Under the pieces are notes generated by a model. It saw only the letters and a program-made list of their open reading frames with translations. It made no database searches and had not been told where the DNA came from. From the NCBI RefSeq assembly GCF_000758625.1, contig NZ_CP009283.1, positions 4,351,501-4,415,500 on the forward strand: DNA of 64,000 nt, in the 5' to 3' direction. The position numbers and the translations under genes were made by a program. Below are positions 24,795-34,127 of this stretch, piece after piece. The DNA is from Paenibacillus sp. FSL R7-0273 (GTDB taxonomy: Bacteria > Bacillota > Bacilli > Paenibacillales > Paenibacillaceae). Positions within the stretch are counted from its first letter, which is position 1, and the number at the start of each line of letters is the position of its first letter.

Positions 24795-26897
24795 TTAGGC
24801 CTTCGCTCCGCTCTCTGCAGTCAATACTGCCTTACGCGACAGGTTAACACGGCCCTGCTGGTCGATTTCGGTTACTTTTACAGTGATGGTATCACCGATA
24901 GCAACAACGTCCTCAACCTTGGCTACGCGCTCTGTGGACAGCTGGGAAATATGAACCAGGCCGTCTTTGCCGGGAATCAGTTCGACAAACGCACCGAATT
25001 TTTCAATACGGCGGACGGTTCCCACATAAATCTCGCCAACCTGAACTTCCTTCACGATACCTTCGATGATACCGCGGGCCTTCTGGATCATCGCTTCATC
25101 GGAAGAGCCGATAAATACGCGTCCATCCTGCTCGATATCGATCTTCACGCCGGTTTCCTCGATGATTTTGTTGATGATCTTGCCGCCGGCACCGATAACA
25201 TCACGGATCTTGTCCGGGTTGATGTTAATGATGATGATCTTAGGCGCATATTGGGACAGGCTAGGTCTTGGCTCAGCGATGGCTTCCAGCATTTTGCCGA
25301 GGATGAACATACGTCCTTCTCTGGCTTGTTCCAATGCTTCCTTCAGGATTTTGCGGTCAATACCGGCAATTTTGATATCCATCTGGATTGCAGTTACGCC
25401 TTCAGCAGTACCTGCTACCTTAAAGTCCATATCTCCGAGGTGATCTTCCATACCCTGGATGTCTGTCAGGATGGATACATGCTCCCCGTCTTTGATCAGA
25501 CCCATTGCTACGCCGGCTACAGGAGCCTTGATCGGTACGCCCGCATCCATCATCGCCAGGATACTGGCACAGATGCTTGCCTGGGAAGTCGAACCGTTGG
25601 ATTCAATAGCTTCCGATACCAGACGAATGGTGTACGGGAATTCTGTTTCGCTAGGGATAACCTTGGAGAGGGCGCGCTCACCCAGTGCCCCGTGGCCAAT
25701 TTCGCGGCGGCCCGGTGCTCTCAGCGGACGGGCTTCCCCTACGCTGAACGGCGGGAAGTTGTAATGATGCATGAAGCGTTTGGTTTCAGTCGGATCGATT
25801 CCGTCAAGAATCTGCACATCACCAAGCGCACCAAGTGTACATACGCTGAGGATTTGTGTCTGTCCGCGGGTAAAGAGCCCGGAACCATGTGTGCGAGGCA
25901 GCAGTGCCGTATCACATTCAATCGGACGGATTTCATCCAGCTTACGGCCATCAGGACGCACTTTATCATGCGTGATCAGGCGGCGCACTTCATCTTTGAC
26001 GATATCATGCAGCACTTCTTTTACATCCTTCAACAGCTCTGGTGTCTCTATGTATTTCTCAACGAAATACTCCACTGTCTCGCTGTTGACCAGATCGATG
26101 GCATCCTGGCGCGCATGCTTCTCAGCAATCTTAACAGCCTCAACCAGACGGTCTCCGGCAAAAGCACGAACCTCAGTATTCACGTCTGCATTAACCGCAT
26201 GAAGCTTCACAGCCATCTTTTCTTTACCGGCTACTGCAACAAGCTCCTCAATGACAGCTACAATCTTGCGGATTTCTTCATGCCCGAACATAATGGCTTC
26301 CAGCATCACGTCTTCCGGCACTTCGTTTGCTTCTGCTTCAACCATCATGATAGCTTCTTTGGTTCCCGCAACCACAACGTAAATGTCACTGGCTTCCTGC
26401 TGGGCAAGATCAGGGTTAATGATGAACTCGCCATTGATGCGGCCAACAGCCACTCCGCCGATCGGTCCGTCAAACGGTACATCAGAAATGCTCAGGGCAG
26501 CAGAAGTACCGATCATCGCAGCGATGTCAGGCGCACAGTTCTGATCCACACTCATTACCATGTTCAATACTTGAACATCGTTACGGAAGCCTTCAGGGAA
26601 CAGAGGGCGAATCGGACGGTCAGTCAGACGGCTGGACAGGATTGCCTTCTCGCTTGGTCTGCCTTCACGTTTGATGAAGCCGCCGGGAATTTTACCTACA
26701 GCATATAATCTTTCTTCATAGTTCACGGTAAGCGGGAAAAAATCCAGATCCTTAGGCTCACTGGAAGCAGTAACCGTACACAATACCGCAGTATCTCCGT
26801 AGCGCACCATAACAGCGGCATTTGCCTGTTTGGCCAGGCGCCCGGTTTCCAGCACAAGGCGTCTTCCGCCAAGCTGCATTTCTACACGTTGTTCCAT
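24795..26897 (-). CDS. pnp: Polynucleotide phosphorylase
   Basis: Phosphorolytic 3'-5' exoribonuclease and component of the RNA degradation machinery. The 700-aa protein has two RNase PH domains (about 1-210 and 310-540), a linking helical domain, a KH domain (about 555-615, [22 protein letters not shown]) and an S1 domain (about 620-690, [24 protein letters not shown]). Catalytic-site segments such as [15 protein letters not shown] and the Asp pair in [11 protein letters not shown] region are intact, and the length is normal. ATG at 26897 follows AAGGAGGGA. A hairpin lies at the start of its leader. It is separated from rpsO by a terminator, and is followed by ylxY. Confidence 0.97.
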   Translation of the reverse strand: MEQRVEMQLGGRRLVLETGRLAKQANAAVMVRYGDTAVLCTVTASSEPKDLDFFPLTVNYEERLYAVGKIPGGFIKREGRPSEKAILSSRLTDRPIRPLFPEGFRNDVQVLNMVMSVDQNCAPDIAAMIGTSAALSISDVPFDGPIGGVAVGRINGEFIINPDLAQQEASDIYVVVAGTKEAIMMVEAEANEVPEDVMLEAIMFGHEEIRKIVAVIEELVAVAGKEKMAVKLHAVNADVNTEVRAFAGDRLVEAVKIAEKHARQDAIDLVNSETVEYFVEKYIETPELLKDVKEVLHDIVKDEVRRLITHDKVRPDGRKLDEIRPIECDTALLPRTHGSGLFTRGQTQILSVCTLGALGDVQILDGIDPTETKRFMHHYNFPPFSVGEARPLRAPGRREIGHGALGERALSKVIPSETEFPYTIRLVSEAIESNGSTSQASICASILAMMDAGVPIKAPVAGVAMGLIKDGEHVSILTDIQGMEDHLGDMDFKVAGTAEGVTAIQMDIKIAGIDRKILKEALEQAREGRMFILGKMLEAIAEPRPSLSQYAPKIIIININPDKIRDVIGAGGKIINKIIEETGVKIDIEQDGRVFIGSSDEAMIQKARGIIEGIVKEVQVGEIYVGTVRRIEKFGAFVELIPGKDGLVHISQLSTERVAKVEDVVAIGDTITVKVTEIDQQGRVNLSRKAVLTAESGAKA

Positions 26898-26943
26898 AAA
26901 TTCCCTCCTTGATTGGTAATATTTCTGTATTCATTCTACAAGC

Positions 26944-26986
26944 AAAAACGGCTTGTCCTCCTATAGAAGGTAAAGTAGCCGTTTTT
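26944..26986 (-). promoter_or_regulatory. Hairpin in the pnp leader
   Basis: Arms AAAAACGGCT / AGCCGTTTTT (10 bp, perfect) lie just downstream of a TATAAT box (26991-26996). The hairpin would thus stand at the very 5' end of the pnp message. It is followed by TTTTTGC, so it could also act as an attenuator. Confidence 0.5.
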
Positions 26987-27029
26987 GATAATTATATCCT
27001 TTTGACAGCTGGAAAAATCTCCGTAAATT

Positions 27030-27099
27030 TTCAAAAAGCAACCCGGCTGTCCCGCTGTCGATCGTAAGAAGGACATACGGTATACAACCAGGCTGCTTT
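27030..27099 (-). terminator. Terminator of rpsO
   Basis: Minus strand AAAGCAGCCTGG pairs (two G-T wobbles) with CCGGGTTGCTTT, then TTTTG. The large loop carries further pairing. Confidence 0.65.
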
Positions 27100-27118
27100 A
27101 AGGTTACTCTTATGGAAA

Positions 27119-27388
27119 TTAGCGACGCAATCCCAGTTTTTCGATCAGGGCGCTGTAACGTCTGATGTCTTTGTTCTTCAAATACGCCAGCAGTTTACGA
27201 CGTTGTCCAACCATCTTCAGCAGTCCGCGACGGGAATGATGATCCTTCTTGTGCGTACGCAGGTGGTCAGTCAAATTAACGATGTTCTCCGTAAGGATAG
27301 CAACTTGCACCTCAGGGGATCCAGTATCGGATTCATGAGTTTTGTGCTCGTCAATCAATTGGTGTTTACGTTCTTGAGTTAATGCCAT
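27119..27388 (-). CDS. rpsO: 30S ribosomal protein S15
   Basis: Primary 16S rRNA-binding protein of the small subunit platform. The 89-aa product starts [20 protein letters not shown] and contains the family signature region [28 protein letters not shown]; full length. The ATG at 27388 follows AAGGAGGTGAACAGG, so the longer frame upstream is leader. It has its own promoter, a leader with hairpins and a terminator, next to ribF and pnp as in most Bacilli. Confidence 0.97.
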   Translation of the reverse strand: MALTQERKHQLIDEHKTHESDTGSPEVQVAILTENIVNLTDHLRTHKKDHHSRRGLLKMVGQRRKLLAYLKNKDIRRYSALIEKLGLRR

Positions 27389-27485
27389 CCTGTTCACCTC
27401 CTTCATTATAATCGCCAGTAGCCTCGTCACCGTCGGTGAGAACGTGCAACCAAGCTAAGGTTATGATGCTGTCATTCCAGCAACG
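27389..27485 (-). promoter_or_regulatory. rpsO leader, possible S15-binding autoregulatory RNA
   Basis: The leader of about 95 nt has hairpins TGCTG-GAATGA-CAGCA (near 27465-27480) and CTCACC-GAC-GGTGA-cGAG (near 27428-27445) ahead of the ribosome binding site. S15 represses its own message through leader RNA in several bacteria; the match here is to position and general form only. Confidence 0.45.
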
Positions 27486-27491
27486 TTTATC

Positions 27492-27520
27492 AGTATAGCA
27501 TCTTCGCAGACAAAAGTAAA
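27492..27520 (-). promoter_or_regulatory. Putative sigma-A promoter of rpsO
   Basis: Minus strand TTTACT (27515-27520), 17-nt spacer, TATACT (27492-27497), between ribF and rpsO. Confidence 0.55.
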
Positions 27521-27538
27521 CGCATGTCCGGCAGAAGT

Positions 27539-28486
27539 TTATGAAGAATAACCCAGCAGCTCTTTGGCCGTCCCCGCATCCTTAGCAATCTGCGAGATCA
27601 GCGCATCAATCGACTCAAACTTCCGTTCCGGACGGATGAAGGCTTCGAGCTCAACCTTCAGCTCCTGCCCGTAGATGTCAGAGGCAAAATCAAACAGATG
27701 CACTTCAAAGCTCGGCGCTGCCATTCCGTCATGAAAGGTAGGCTTAACGCCGACATTCATAACTCCGTACAGAGTCTCCTCTTCATAATAGACCTTTACA
27801 GCATAGACTCCCTTAGCCGGAATCACATAACGGTCCTCAAGCTGAAGATTGGCTGTCGGAAACCCGATGGTCCGTCCGCGCTTCTCGCCATGGCCGACGA
27901 CCCCGCGCAGATGATAACAACGCCCGAACCAGCTGTTCGCCAGGGCCAGATCACCGCTCTGCAGGCTTCTGCGGATTCCTGAGCTGCTAACCTTCTCCCC
28001 TTCAAGCAGGAACGGAGGTACGGTTTCCACCCCCATTATTCCCTGCCCGAGTTCGCGCAGCATATCCGCATCGCCTTCGCCCAGATAACCGAAGCGGAAA
28101 TCAAATCCGACTACGGCAGTTACAATCTGCAGCGGCAATAGCATGACGGACACAAAATCCTGCGGACTTACCCGGGAAAGCTGCTCATTAAATTCTATTA
28201 TATACAAAATATCGACGCCCAAACCTGCCAGGATCTCCTGCTTGTCCTTCGGCGGGGTCAAATATCCATCATAATCGCCTTTGCCCATAACATCCTTGGG
28301 ATGGGGATGAAAGGTCATTACTGCAGCCGGCACACCTTGCCGCCGGGCCAGCGTTACAGCGGATGTAATGACGCTGGCATGCCCGCGGTGCAGACCGTCG
28401 AACTGTCCCAGGGCGGCTACCTGCGGCTGTGCCCACAAAGCTGCCGTCTCCGGCGGTATTGGATAGCTTAAGGTTACGGTTCTCAC
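27539..28486 (-). CDS. ribF: Bifunctional riboflavin kinase/FAD synthetase
   Basis: Makes FMN from riboflavin and then FAD (ribC in B. subtilis naming). The 315-aa protein has an N-terminal nucleotidyltransferase domain (about 1-185) with GQFDGLHRGH and the SSSGIRRSL motif, and a C-terminal flavokinase domain (about 186-310) with GHGEKRGRTIGFPTANL. I start at the GTG at 28486, seven bases after AGGTGAG; a GTG four codons upstream overlaps that site. It is the last gene of the nusA-infB operon, 38 nt after truB. Confidence 0.95.
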   Translation of the reverse strand: MRTVTLSYPIPPETAALWAQPQVAALGQFDGLHRGHASVITSAVTLARRQGVPAAVMTFHPHPKDVMGKGDYDGYLTPPKDKQEILAGLGVDILYIIEFNEQLSRVSPQDFVSVMLLPLQIVTAVVGFDFRFGYLGEGDADMLRELGQGIMGVETVPPFLLEGEKVSSSGIRRSLQSGDLALANSWFGRCYHLRGVVGHGEKRGRTIGFPTANLQLEDRYVIPAKGVYAVKVYYEEETLYGVMNVGVKPTFHDGMAAPSFEVHLFDFASDIYGQELKVELEAFIRPERKFESIDALISQIAKDAGTAKELLGYSS

Positions 28487-28524
28487 GCTGTTTCTCACCT
28501 ACAATTCACAGATAAAATTAATAA

Positions 28525-29439
28525 TTAGCGCTGGGCGAATACTTTGACTGGAGCGATGGCCCCTGTCTCATCCAGCTTGTATATGCCGAGGAATTCGCCT
28601 TCACTGTCGTACAGCCGAAAATCACCGCTGTCCGTAACGCTTGGAGCAACATAACGGACCGAAAGGCGCTGTCCCTGCAGGGCAGCCTTCTTCTTCTCTT
28701 CGATCACTGTATGCCGCGGCAGGTGAGCGATGGCCTCATCTGCTGCAATCAGATGTGATTCCAGTGTTCCGGCTTCCTTGTACTCCGCGATCTGTTCGAG
28801 CGTCAGGCAGTGGCTGGCAGAAATTCCGGCAGACATTGTACGTGTAAGCTCCACCATGACACCCGGAAGCCCGAGCGCACGGCCGATATCCACGCAAAGC
28901 GTACGGATATAGGTACCTTTGGAGCAAAGCACACGGAAGGTAATATCGGGATAATTAGCGTTCCAGACCATATCCTTCATTTCAATCTCATAAATTTCCA
29001 CTTCACGGCTCTTGCGCTCCACCGTCTTGCCTTCTCTGGCCAGCTCATACAGACGCTTGCCGTCAACCTTAACAGCCGAGTACATTGGAGGCACCTGTGA
29101 AATAACTCCTTTGAACGATTCCAGTACAGTCAGCACTTCGGCCTCGGTAACCCGGACCTCATCCACCGCTTCTGTAATCGTTCCTGTCATATCCTCGGTA
29201 TCGCTCGACAGCCCCAGACGCAGTGTAGCTACATATTCCTTGGGAAGCTCCTGTATGTACTCCACTACCCGGGTGGCCCGTCCAAGACATAGCGGCAGGA
29301 CCCCGGTCACTTGGGGATCAAGTGTACCGGTGTGGCCAATCCGCTTCATACCAAGAATACGCCGTGCTTTGGCGACCACATCATGGGATGTGAAACCAGC
29401 AGGCTTTAAGACTGCAAGTACACCTGTAAGCTCACTCAT
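28525..29439 (-). CDS. truB: tRNA pseudouridine(55) synthase
   Basis: Makes pseudouridine 55 in the T-loop of tRNAs. The 304-aa protein has the catalytic aspartate Asp41 in GHTGTLDPQVTGVLP, the KxxPxY-like YSAVKVDGKRLYELAREG and RVLCSKGTYIRTLCVDIG, and a C-terminal PUA-like domain (about 245-304). The ATG overlaps the nrnA stop (ATGA), so the genes are coupled. It lies in the usual place between rbfA/nrnA and ribF. Confidence 0.96.
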   Translation of the reverse strand: MSELTGVLAVLKPAGFTSHDVVAKARRILGMKRIGHTGTLDPQVTGVLPLCLGRATRVVEYIQELPKEYVATLRLGLSSDTEDMTGTITEAVDEVRVTEAEVLTVLESFKGVISQVPPMYSAVKVDGKRLYELAREGKTVERKSREVEIYEIEMKDMVWNANYPDITFRVLCSKGTYIRTLCVDIGRALGLPGVMVELTRTMSAGISASHCLTLEQIAEYKEAGTLESHLIAADEAIAHLPRHTVIEEKKKAALQGQRLSVRYVAPSVTDSGDFRLYDSEGEFLGIYKLDETGAIAPVKVFAQR

Positions 29440-30413
29440 AGATGTCGTCTGACCTCCTGAAGTACCAGTGCAACCGCTTCGTCCAGTGTTCCGTCGATAC
29501 GCGCCCCGGCTGCCCGGGTATGTCCGCCCCCGCCGAATACCTGGGCCAGCGCAGCCACATCCACCTTACCGGCAGAACGCAGGCTTGCCTTGACCGCGTG
29601 CTCATTGATCACCTTGAACAGGATGCCTACCTCTACACCGCGGATGTTCCGGGGATAATTCACGATGCCTTCCAGATCTTCATTTGCCGCTCCGCAATCA
29701 ATCATATCCTGAGGAGTAACATACAGCCAGGCAATATCCCCTTCGGGGGATAGCTGCAGGGTGTTTAGTGCGCGGTTAAGCACCTTCACCTGGGCCAGCG
29801 TCATTTCTTCCAGCAGATTTTCGGCCAGTTCAGGACCATTGACGCCCATTGCCAGCAGCTCCGAAACCGCCGCCATTACCTTCGGTGAAGTATTCGTGTA
29901 GCGGAAGCCCCCGGTATCTGTCAGCAGCCCGGTATAAATCGCTGTGGCAATATCAAGGTCCCATTCCACCTGAAACGTCTTCAGCAGGTCGAACAAAATT
30001 TCTGCAGTCGCAGCAGCATCCGGCTTAATCAGCTTAATGAAGCCGTAACCGTTATTCGTTGGATGATGATCAATATTCACGATGACCGCATCGCTGGCGA
30101 AGTGGCGCTGGGTAAGTCCCACACGCTGAAAATCTGCACAGTCGACGCAAATGATATTGCTGTACTGACGGGAAAGCTCACCTTCCGCCAGGTTTACGAT
30201 TTCACCGGCATGCCATAAATATTCCATCCGCTTCGGGATCGGACCTTCATTCAGCATAGTGTATTTTTTGCCCAGACATGAGAGAAGCCAGCCCACCGCA
30301 AGGGTGGAGCTGACTGCATCTCCGTCCGGCTGAACATGCGACACTACAAGATAATCGTCGTGTTCCAGCAGAAACTCACGGGTCTGCTGGAGACTGTGTT
30401 CATAGCTCTGCAT
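29436..30413 (-). CDS. nrnA: Bifunctional oligoribonuclease/PAP phosphatase NrnA
   Basis: DHH-family phosphoesterase that finishes RNA decay by degrading nano-RNA and hydrolyses 3'-phosphoadenosine 5'-phosphate. The 325-aa protein has the metal-binding motifs HVQPDGDAVSS, ICVDCADFQR, NIDHHPTNNGYG and LLTDTGGFRYTNT in the DHH domain (about 1-200), and GGGGHTRAAG in the DHHA1 domain. The ATG at 30413 (AAAAGGAG upstream) is chosen over the longer frame, which runs into rbfA. In B. subtilis the gene (ytqI) lies elsewhere; its place between rbfA and truB is common in other Firmicutes. Confidence 0.94.
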   Translation of the reverse strand: MQSYEHSLQQTREFLLEHDDYLVVSHVQPDGDAVSSTLAVGWLLSCLGKKYTMLNEGPIPKRMEYLWHAGEIVNLAEGELSRQYSNIICVDCADFQRVGLTQRHFASDAVIVNIDHHPTNNGYGFIKLIKPDAAATAEILFDLLKTFQVEWDLDIATAIYTGLLTDTGGFRYTNTSPKVMAAVSELLAMGVNGPELAENLLEEMTLAQVKVLNRALNTLQLSPEGDIAWLYVTPQDMIDCGAANEDLEGIVNYPRNIRGVEVGILFKVINEHAVKASLRSAGKVDVAALAQVFGGGGHTRAAGARIDGTLDEAVALVLQEVRRHL

Positions 30414-30435
30414 TCGCCGTCTCCTTTTATGTTTC

Positions 30436-30786
30436 CTAGCTCTCTTCGTGCTTAATTTCGCCCAGCAGCTTCTCGATATGACTTCCGTATGCAACGGATT
30501 CGTCAAACTTGAAGATCAGCTCCGGCGTATGGCGCAGGCGGATTGCCTTGCCAAGCTCAGAGCGGAGAAAGCCGTTGGCCTTCTCAATCGCTTTGAGCGA
30601 GGCATTCTGCTGCTCCGCATCGCCGAACACGCTCAGGTATACCTTGGCCTGCGACAGATCGTTTGTCACGTCTACGCCGGTTACTGTAACAAACCCTACA
30701 CGCGGGTCTTTCAGACCGCTCTGGATGAGCTGGCTCAGCTCTTTCTTGATCTGCTCGCCAACACGTCCTGCTCTGATTTTAGACAT
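30436..30786 (-). CDS. rbfA: 30S ribosome-binding factor RbfA
   Basis: Late 16S rRNA maturation and cold-adaptation factor with a KH-like fold. The 116-aa protein starts [21 protein letters not shown] and has [18 protein letters not shown] and [15 protein letters not shown], the family signatures. It lies 17 nt after infB and 22 nt before nrnA. The ylxP gene which stands between infB and rbfA in B. subtilis is absent here. Confidence 0.96.
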   Translation of the reverse strand: MSKIRAGRVGEQIKKELSQLIQSGLKDPRVGFVTVTGVDVTNDLSQAKVYLSVFGDAEQQNASLKAIEKANGFLRSELGKAIRLRHTPELIFKFDESVAYGSHIEKLLGEIKHEES

Positions 30787-30803
30787 CTATATCACCTCTT
30801 TGC

Positions 30804-33479
30804 TTAGCGCTCTACCTTTTCCATGATGAACGCTTCGATAACGTCCCCCTCTTGGAGGTCATTATAGCGTTCCAAAGTTATGCCGCATTCATAACCCTGC
30901 GCCACTTCTTTTGCATCATCCTTGAAGCGCTTCAAGGTATCGATCTTGCCTTCGAAGACGACAATTCCGCCGCGGACCAGGCGCATTTCGGCATTGCGGG
31001 TAATTTTGCCGTCTGTAACCATACAGCCTGCAACACTGCCCACTTTGCTGATTTTGAAGACGTTGCGCACTTCAGCGTGGCCGATAATATTTTCTTTGAA
31101 GACCGGATCAAGCATGCCCTTCATGGCACTTTCGATCTCTTCAATTACGTTATAGATGATGTTGTGCAGACGCACATCAACCTTTTCCTGCTCAGCAGCA
31201 GCTTTGGTCTGTGCATCCGGACGAACGTTGAAGCCGATTACGATGGCATTGGATGCAGCAGCCAGTGTAATATCGGATTCTGTAATGGCGCCGGCACCGC
31301 TATGAATGATTTTCACGCGCACGCCTTCAACCTCGATCTTCGCCAGGGAGCCCTTGAGCGCCTCTACCGAACCCTGTACGTCAGCCTTGATGATAACGTT
31401 CAGGTCTTTGATCTCGCCGTCCTTGATGTGCTTGAACAGATCATCCAGAGTTACACGGGTGTTCGTGTTCAGCTCAGATTGGCGCTGGGTGATGGAACGT
31501 CTGTCTGCAATCGCACGGGCTTTACGCTCGTCTTCAAAGGCCATGAACGGATCGCCCGCCTGCGGCACTTCAGTCAGACCGGTAATTTCCACCGGAGTGG
31601 AAGGTCCCGCTTCCTTGATTTTGCGTCCCTTGTCATTCACCATGGCACGGACACGTCCGAAGCAGTTACCTGCTACAAAAGCGTCTCCTACCTTCAGCGT
31701 ACCGTTCTGCACGAGGATACGGGCAACCGGTCCGCGGTTCTTGTCAAGCTCAGCTTCTATAACTGTACCGCGTGCCCGTTTGTCAGGGTTCGCTTTGTAC
31801 TCGTTAACTTCCGCTACGAGCAGAATCATTTCCAGCAGCTCTTCCAGGTTAATGCGCTGTTTAGCGGACAGGTTAACGAAGATTGTATCTCCGCCCCACT
31901 CTTCCGGTACCAGCTCATAGTTGGTAAGCTCCTGCTTAACACGGTCTGGGTCTGCACCCGGCTTGTCGATCTTGTTAACAGCAACAATGATCGGAAGTCC
32001 GGCAGCCTTCGCGTGGTTAATCGCTTCTACCGTCTGCGGCATTACGCCGTCATCAGCAGCTACGACGATGATGGTCATATCTGTTACTTGGGCACCGCGG
32101 GCACGCATGGCAGTAAACGCTTCGTGACCCGGAGTATCCAGGAACGTAATTTTCTTGTGATTGATTTCGACCTGATACGCACCGATGTGCTGGGTAATAC
32201 CGCCAGCTTCGCCGCCGGTTACGTTGGTCGAACGGATGGCATCCAGCAATGTTGTTTTACCGTGGTCAACGTGACCCATGATCGTAACAACCGGCGGACG
32301 TGTCATCAATTCCTCGTCGGAATCGTTCTCTTCCACCGTTTCGAAGCTGTCTTCATCAACAGGAATCTTCACTTCTACTTCTACACCGAATTCACCGGCC
32401 AGCAGCAGAATGGTGTCGATATCAAGCTCCTGGTTGATGGTCGCCATAACGCCCATCAGGATCAGCTTCTTGATAACTTCAGAAGCATCCTTATGGAGCA
32501 GCTTGGCTGTTTCGCCGACAGTCATGCTGCCGCGGACAATGATCTTCTTCGGGGTGTTGTCAATCTTCTCACGGTGTACCATTGGCTGGTTCCGGCCGCC
32601 ACGGTTGTTCTTGCCGTTACCGCGGCCGCGGTAATTGCCGCCTCTGCCGTCTTCAAACCGTTTTTGACCGCTGTTATTATTCGGTCTGTTACCCGTAGTG
32701 TTCTTCTTCGGGCCTCTGTCGCCGCCACGGGAGAAATCTCCTCCGCCGCCTTGTCCTTGCGGACGGCTGTCTGTACGCGGAGCACTGCTGCCCTGCCCTT
32801 GCGGACGATTGCCGCCAGTGGAGCCGCCCTGCGGACGGTTGCCGCCAGTGGAGCTGCCCTGCGGACGATTGCCGCCGGCGGAGCTGCCCTGCGGACGGTT
32901 GCCGCCGGTCGAGCCGCCCTGTGGACGGTTGCCGCCGGTGGAGCTGCCCTGCGGGCGGTTGCCGCCAGTGGAGCTGCCCTGCGGACGGTTACCGCCGGTG
33001 GAGCTGCCCTGCGGACGGTTACCGCCAGTGGAGCTGCCCTGCGGACGGTTACCGCCGGTCGAGCTGCCCTGAGGGCGGGAATTCTGGGTGGAGCCTGAGT
33101 TCGTTCTGCGGGAATCTTGTCCGCTTTGGGGCCTGGACGACGTTGTCGATTGGTTGTTGTTTTGGTTACTGTTCATACCTACCTGCTTTTCCGGTTGATT
33201 TTTGTTGGCATTCTGAGCACTCTGGGGTTCGGCGGTTACCGTACCGGTTGATACCGGACGGCTGCTGGTGCCGGTGTCCCGCTTGGCTGCAGCGTTCGAT
33301 TTAATGTCCTTAAAGAATTGCTCCACTTTATTTACGGAGCCGTCCTCCATCACACTCATATGATTATTCACAGGAACATTCAAACGCTTCAGAATTGTAA
33401 TAATTTCTTTACTGCTCATATTCAGAGATTTCGCGTACTCATACACGCGCAGTTTATCCTTATTGTCTTCTTTAGTCAA
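30804..33479 (-). CDS. infB: Translation initiation factor IF-2
   Basis: GTPase that brings fMet-tRNA to the 30S subunit. The 891-aa protein has an IF2_N domain (residues 1-55, [20 protein letters not shown]), a long disordered region (about 70-300) with nine [14 protein letters not shown] decapeptide repeats, a second IF2_N domain (about 310-370), the G domain with [14 protein letters not shown] and NKIDKP (about 395-560) and beta-barrel domains II and IV. The start is TTG at 33479, seven bases after GGAGGTG, and overlaps the ylxQ stop by 8 nt. The repeats are the only unusual part. Confidence 0.97.
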   Translation of the reverse strand: MTKEDNKDKLRVYEYAKSLNMSSKEIITILKRLNVPVNNHMSVMEDGSVNKVEQFFKDIKSNAAAKRDTGTSSRPVSTGTVTAEPQSAQNANKNQPEKQVGMNSNQNNNQSTTSSRPQSGQDSRRTNSGSTQNSRPQGSSTGGNRPQGSSTGGNRPQGSSTGGNRPQGSSTGGNRPQGSSTGGNRPQGGSTGGNRPQGSSAGGNRPQGSSTGGNRPQGGSTGGNRPQGQGSSAPRTDSRPQGQGGGGDFSRGGDRGPKKNTTGNRPNNNSGQKRFEDGRGGNYRGRGNGKNNRGGRNQPMVHREKIDNTPKKIIVRGSMTVGETAKLLHKDASEVIKKLILMGVMATINQELDIDTILLLAGEFGVEVEVKIPVDEDSFETVEENDSDEELMTRPPVVTIMGHVDHGKTTLLDAIRSTNVTGGEAGGITQHIGAYQVEINHKKITFLDTPGHEAFTAMRARGAQVTDMTIIVVAADDGVMPQTVEAINHAKAAGLPIIVAVNKIDKPGADPDRVKQELTNYELVPEEWGGDTIFVNLSAKQRINLEELLEMILLVAEVNEYKANPDKRARGTVIEAELDKNRGPVARILVQNGTLKVGDAFVAGNCFGRVRAMVNDKGRKIKEAGPSTPVEITGLTEVPQAGDPFMAFEDERKARAIADRRSITQRQSELNTNTRVTLDDLFKHIKDGEIKDLNVIIKADVQGSVEALKGSLAKIEVEGVRVKIIHSGAGAITESDITLAAASNAIVIGFNVRPDAQTKAAAEQEKVDVRLHNIIYNVIEEIESAMKGMLDPVFKENIIGHAEVRNVFKISKVGSVAGCMVTDGKITRNAEMRLVRGGIVVFEGKIDTLKRFKDDAKEVAQGYECGITLERYNDLQEGDVIEAFIMEKVER
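32808..33077 (-). repeat. Nine tandem 30-bp repeats inside infB
   Basis: Nine in-frame 30-bp units encode RPQG(S/G)S(T/A)GGN. Units differ at a few bases. They lie in the flexible linker between the N-terminal domain and the GTPase part. Length multiples of 30 bp would allow copy-number change without loss of frame. Confidence 0.92.
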
Positions 33480-33795
33480 TAACTCCACCTCCGACAGTAT
33501 CTCCAAGCGTTCTGGAGATCATTTCCGCGAATCCTTTATCCGTAACGGCCAGCACAACGCGCTGGTCTTTACCAATACTTGCACCGAGTTCATCCCGGTG
33601 AAATGCGATTACTAGTGGAATATCGTAGGTTCCGCACTTATCACGGAACTTTTTTTGGGTATTATCTGAAGCGTCACCTGCCAGGACGACCAGCTTCGCC
33701 TCTGAAGACCGCACTGCTTTGAGTACAGCCTCATCTCCGGTGACAATCTTGCCTGCTCTCATCGCAAGCCCTAAATAAGAAAGGGTTTTACTCAT
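33472..33795 (-). CDS. ylxQ: L7Ae-family RNA-binding protein YlxQ
   Basis: K-turn-binding ribosomal protein-like factor of 107 aa. It starts [35 protein letters not shown] and [17 protein letters not shown] are L7Ae/L30e-family segments. Role in vivo unsettled. ATG at 33795, with GTGAGG upstream, overlaps the end of ylxR by 8 nt, and its own end overlaps infB by 8 nt, so three genes are coupled in series. Confidence 0.9.
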   Translation of the reverse strand: MSKTLSYLGLAMRAGKIVTGDEAVLKAVRSSEAKLVVLAGDASDNTQKKFRDKCGTYDIPLVIAFHRDELGASIGKDQRVVLAVTDKGFAEMISRTLGDTVGGGVID

Positions 33796-34096
33796 TGTCC
33801 TCACTATCCTTTGCTGCTAGAAATTCGTCCTCTACGGATGCAAAATCCCTGGCCAGCTGGGCGTAGATTTCAGGACTCACCTGACATTTTAATGCACGGT
33901 CAAGTGCTTTGTTCTTTTGTGCCAGCTTAAAGCATTCCAGTTTGCCGCAGATGTAAGCGCCCCGGCCTGACTTCTTGCCCGTCAGATCGATCATTACTTC
34001 ACCGTCCGGTGTACGAACCACACGAATCAGCTCTTTCTTAGGCATCATCTCCTGGCTTGCAACACATTTGCGCAGCGGAACCTTCTTTTGCTTCAC
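33788..34096 (-). CDS. rnpM: RNase P modulator RnpM (YlxR, DUF448)
   Basis: A 102-aa protein with the family signature RKCVASQEMMPKKELIRVVR and GKKSGRGAYIC-KLEC. In B. subtilis YlxR binds the RNA of RNase P and modulates its activity, hence the name RnpM. The GTG at 34096 is chosen (GGGAG nine bases before); the TTG three codons earlier overlaps that site. It lies between nusA and ylxQ as in nearly all Firmicutes. Confidence 0.92.
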   Translation of the reverse strand: MKQKKVPLRKCVASQEMMPKKELIRVVRTPDGEVMIDLTGKKSGRGAYICGKLECFKLAQKNKALDRALKCQVSPEIYAQLARDFASVEDEFLAAKDSEDNE

Positions 34097-34127
34097 TCTA
34101 ATCAACTCCCGTCAGTCAACAGCCAAA

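Noticed and set aside
24510..26708. 732-codon open frame on the plus strand opposite pnp
   Set aside because: Antisense shadow of pnp; it runs through the pnp terminator and resembles no protein family.
32808..33077. Regular 30-bp repeats that could suggest a CRISPR array
   Set aside because: Units are contiguous without spacers and lie in frame inside infB; no cas genes.
30852..33098. 748-codon open frame on the plus strand opposite infB
   Set aside because: It is the antisense shadow of infB, open because of codon bias and the repeats; no ribosome binding site and low-complexity product.
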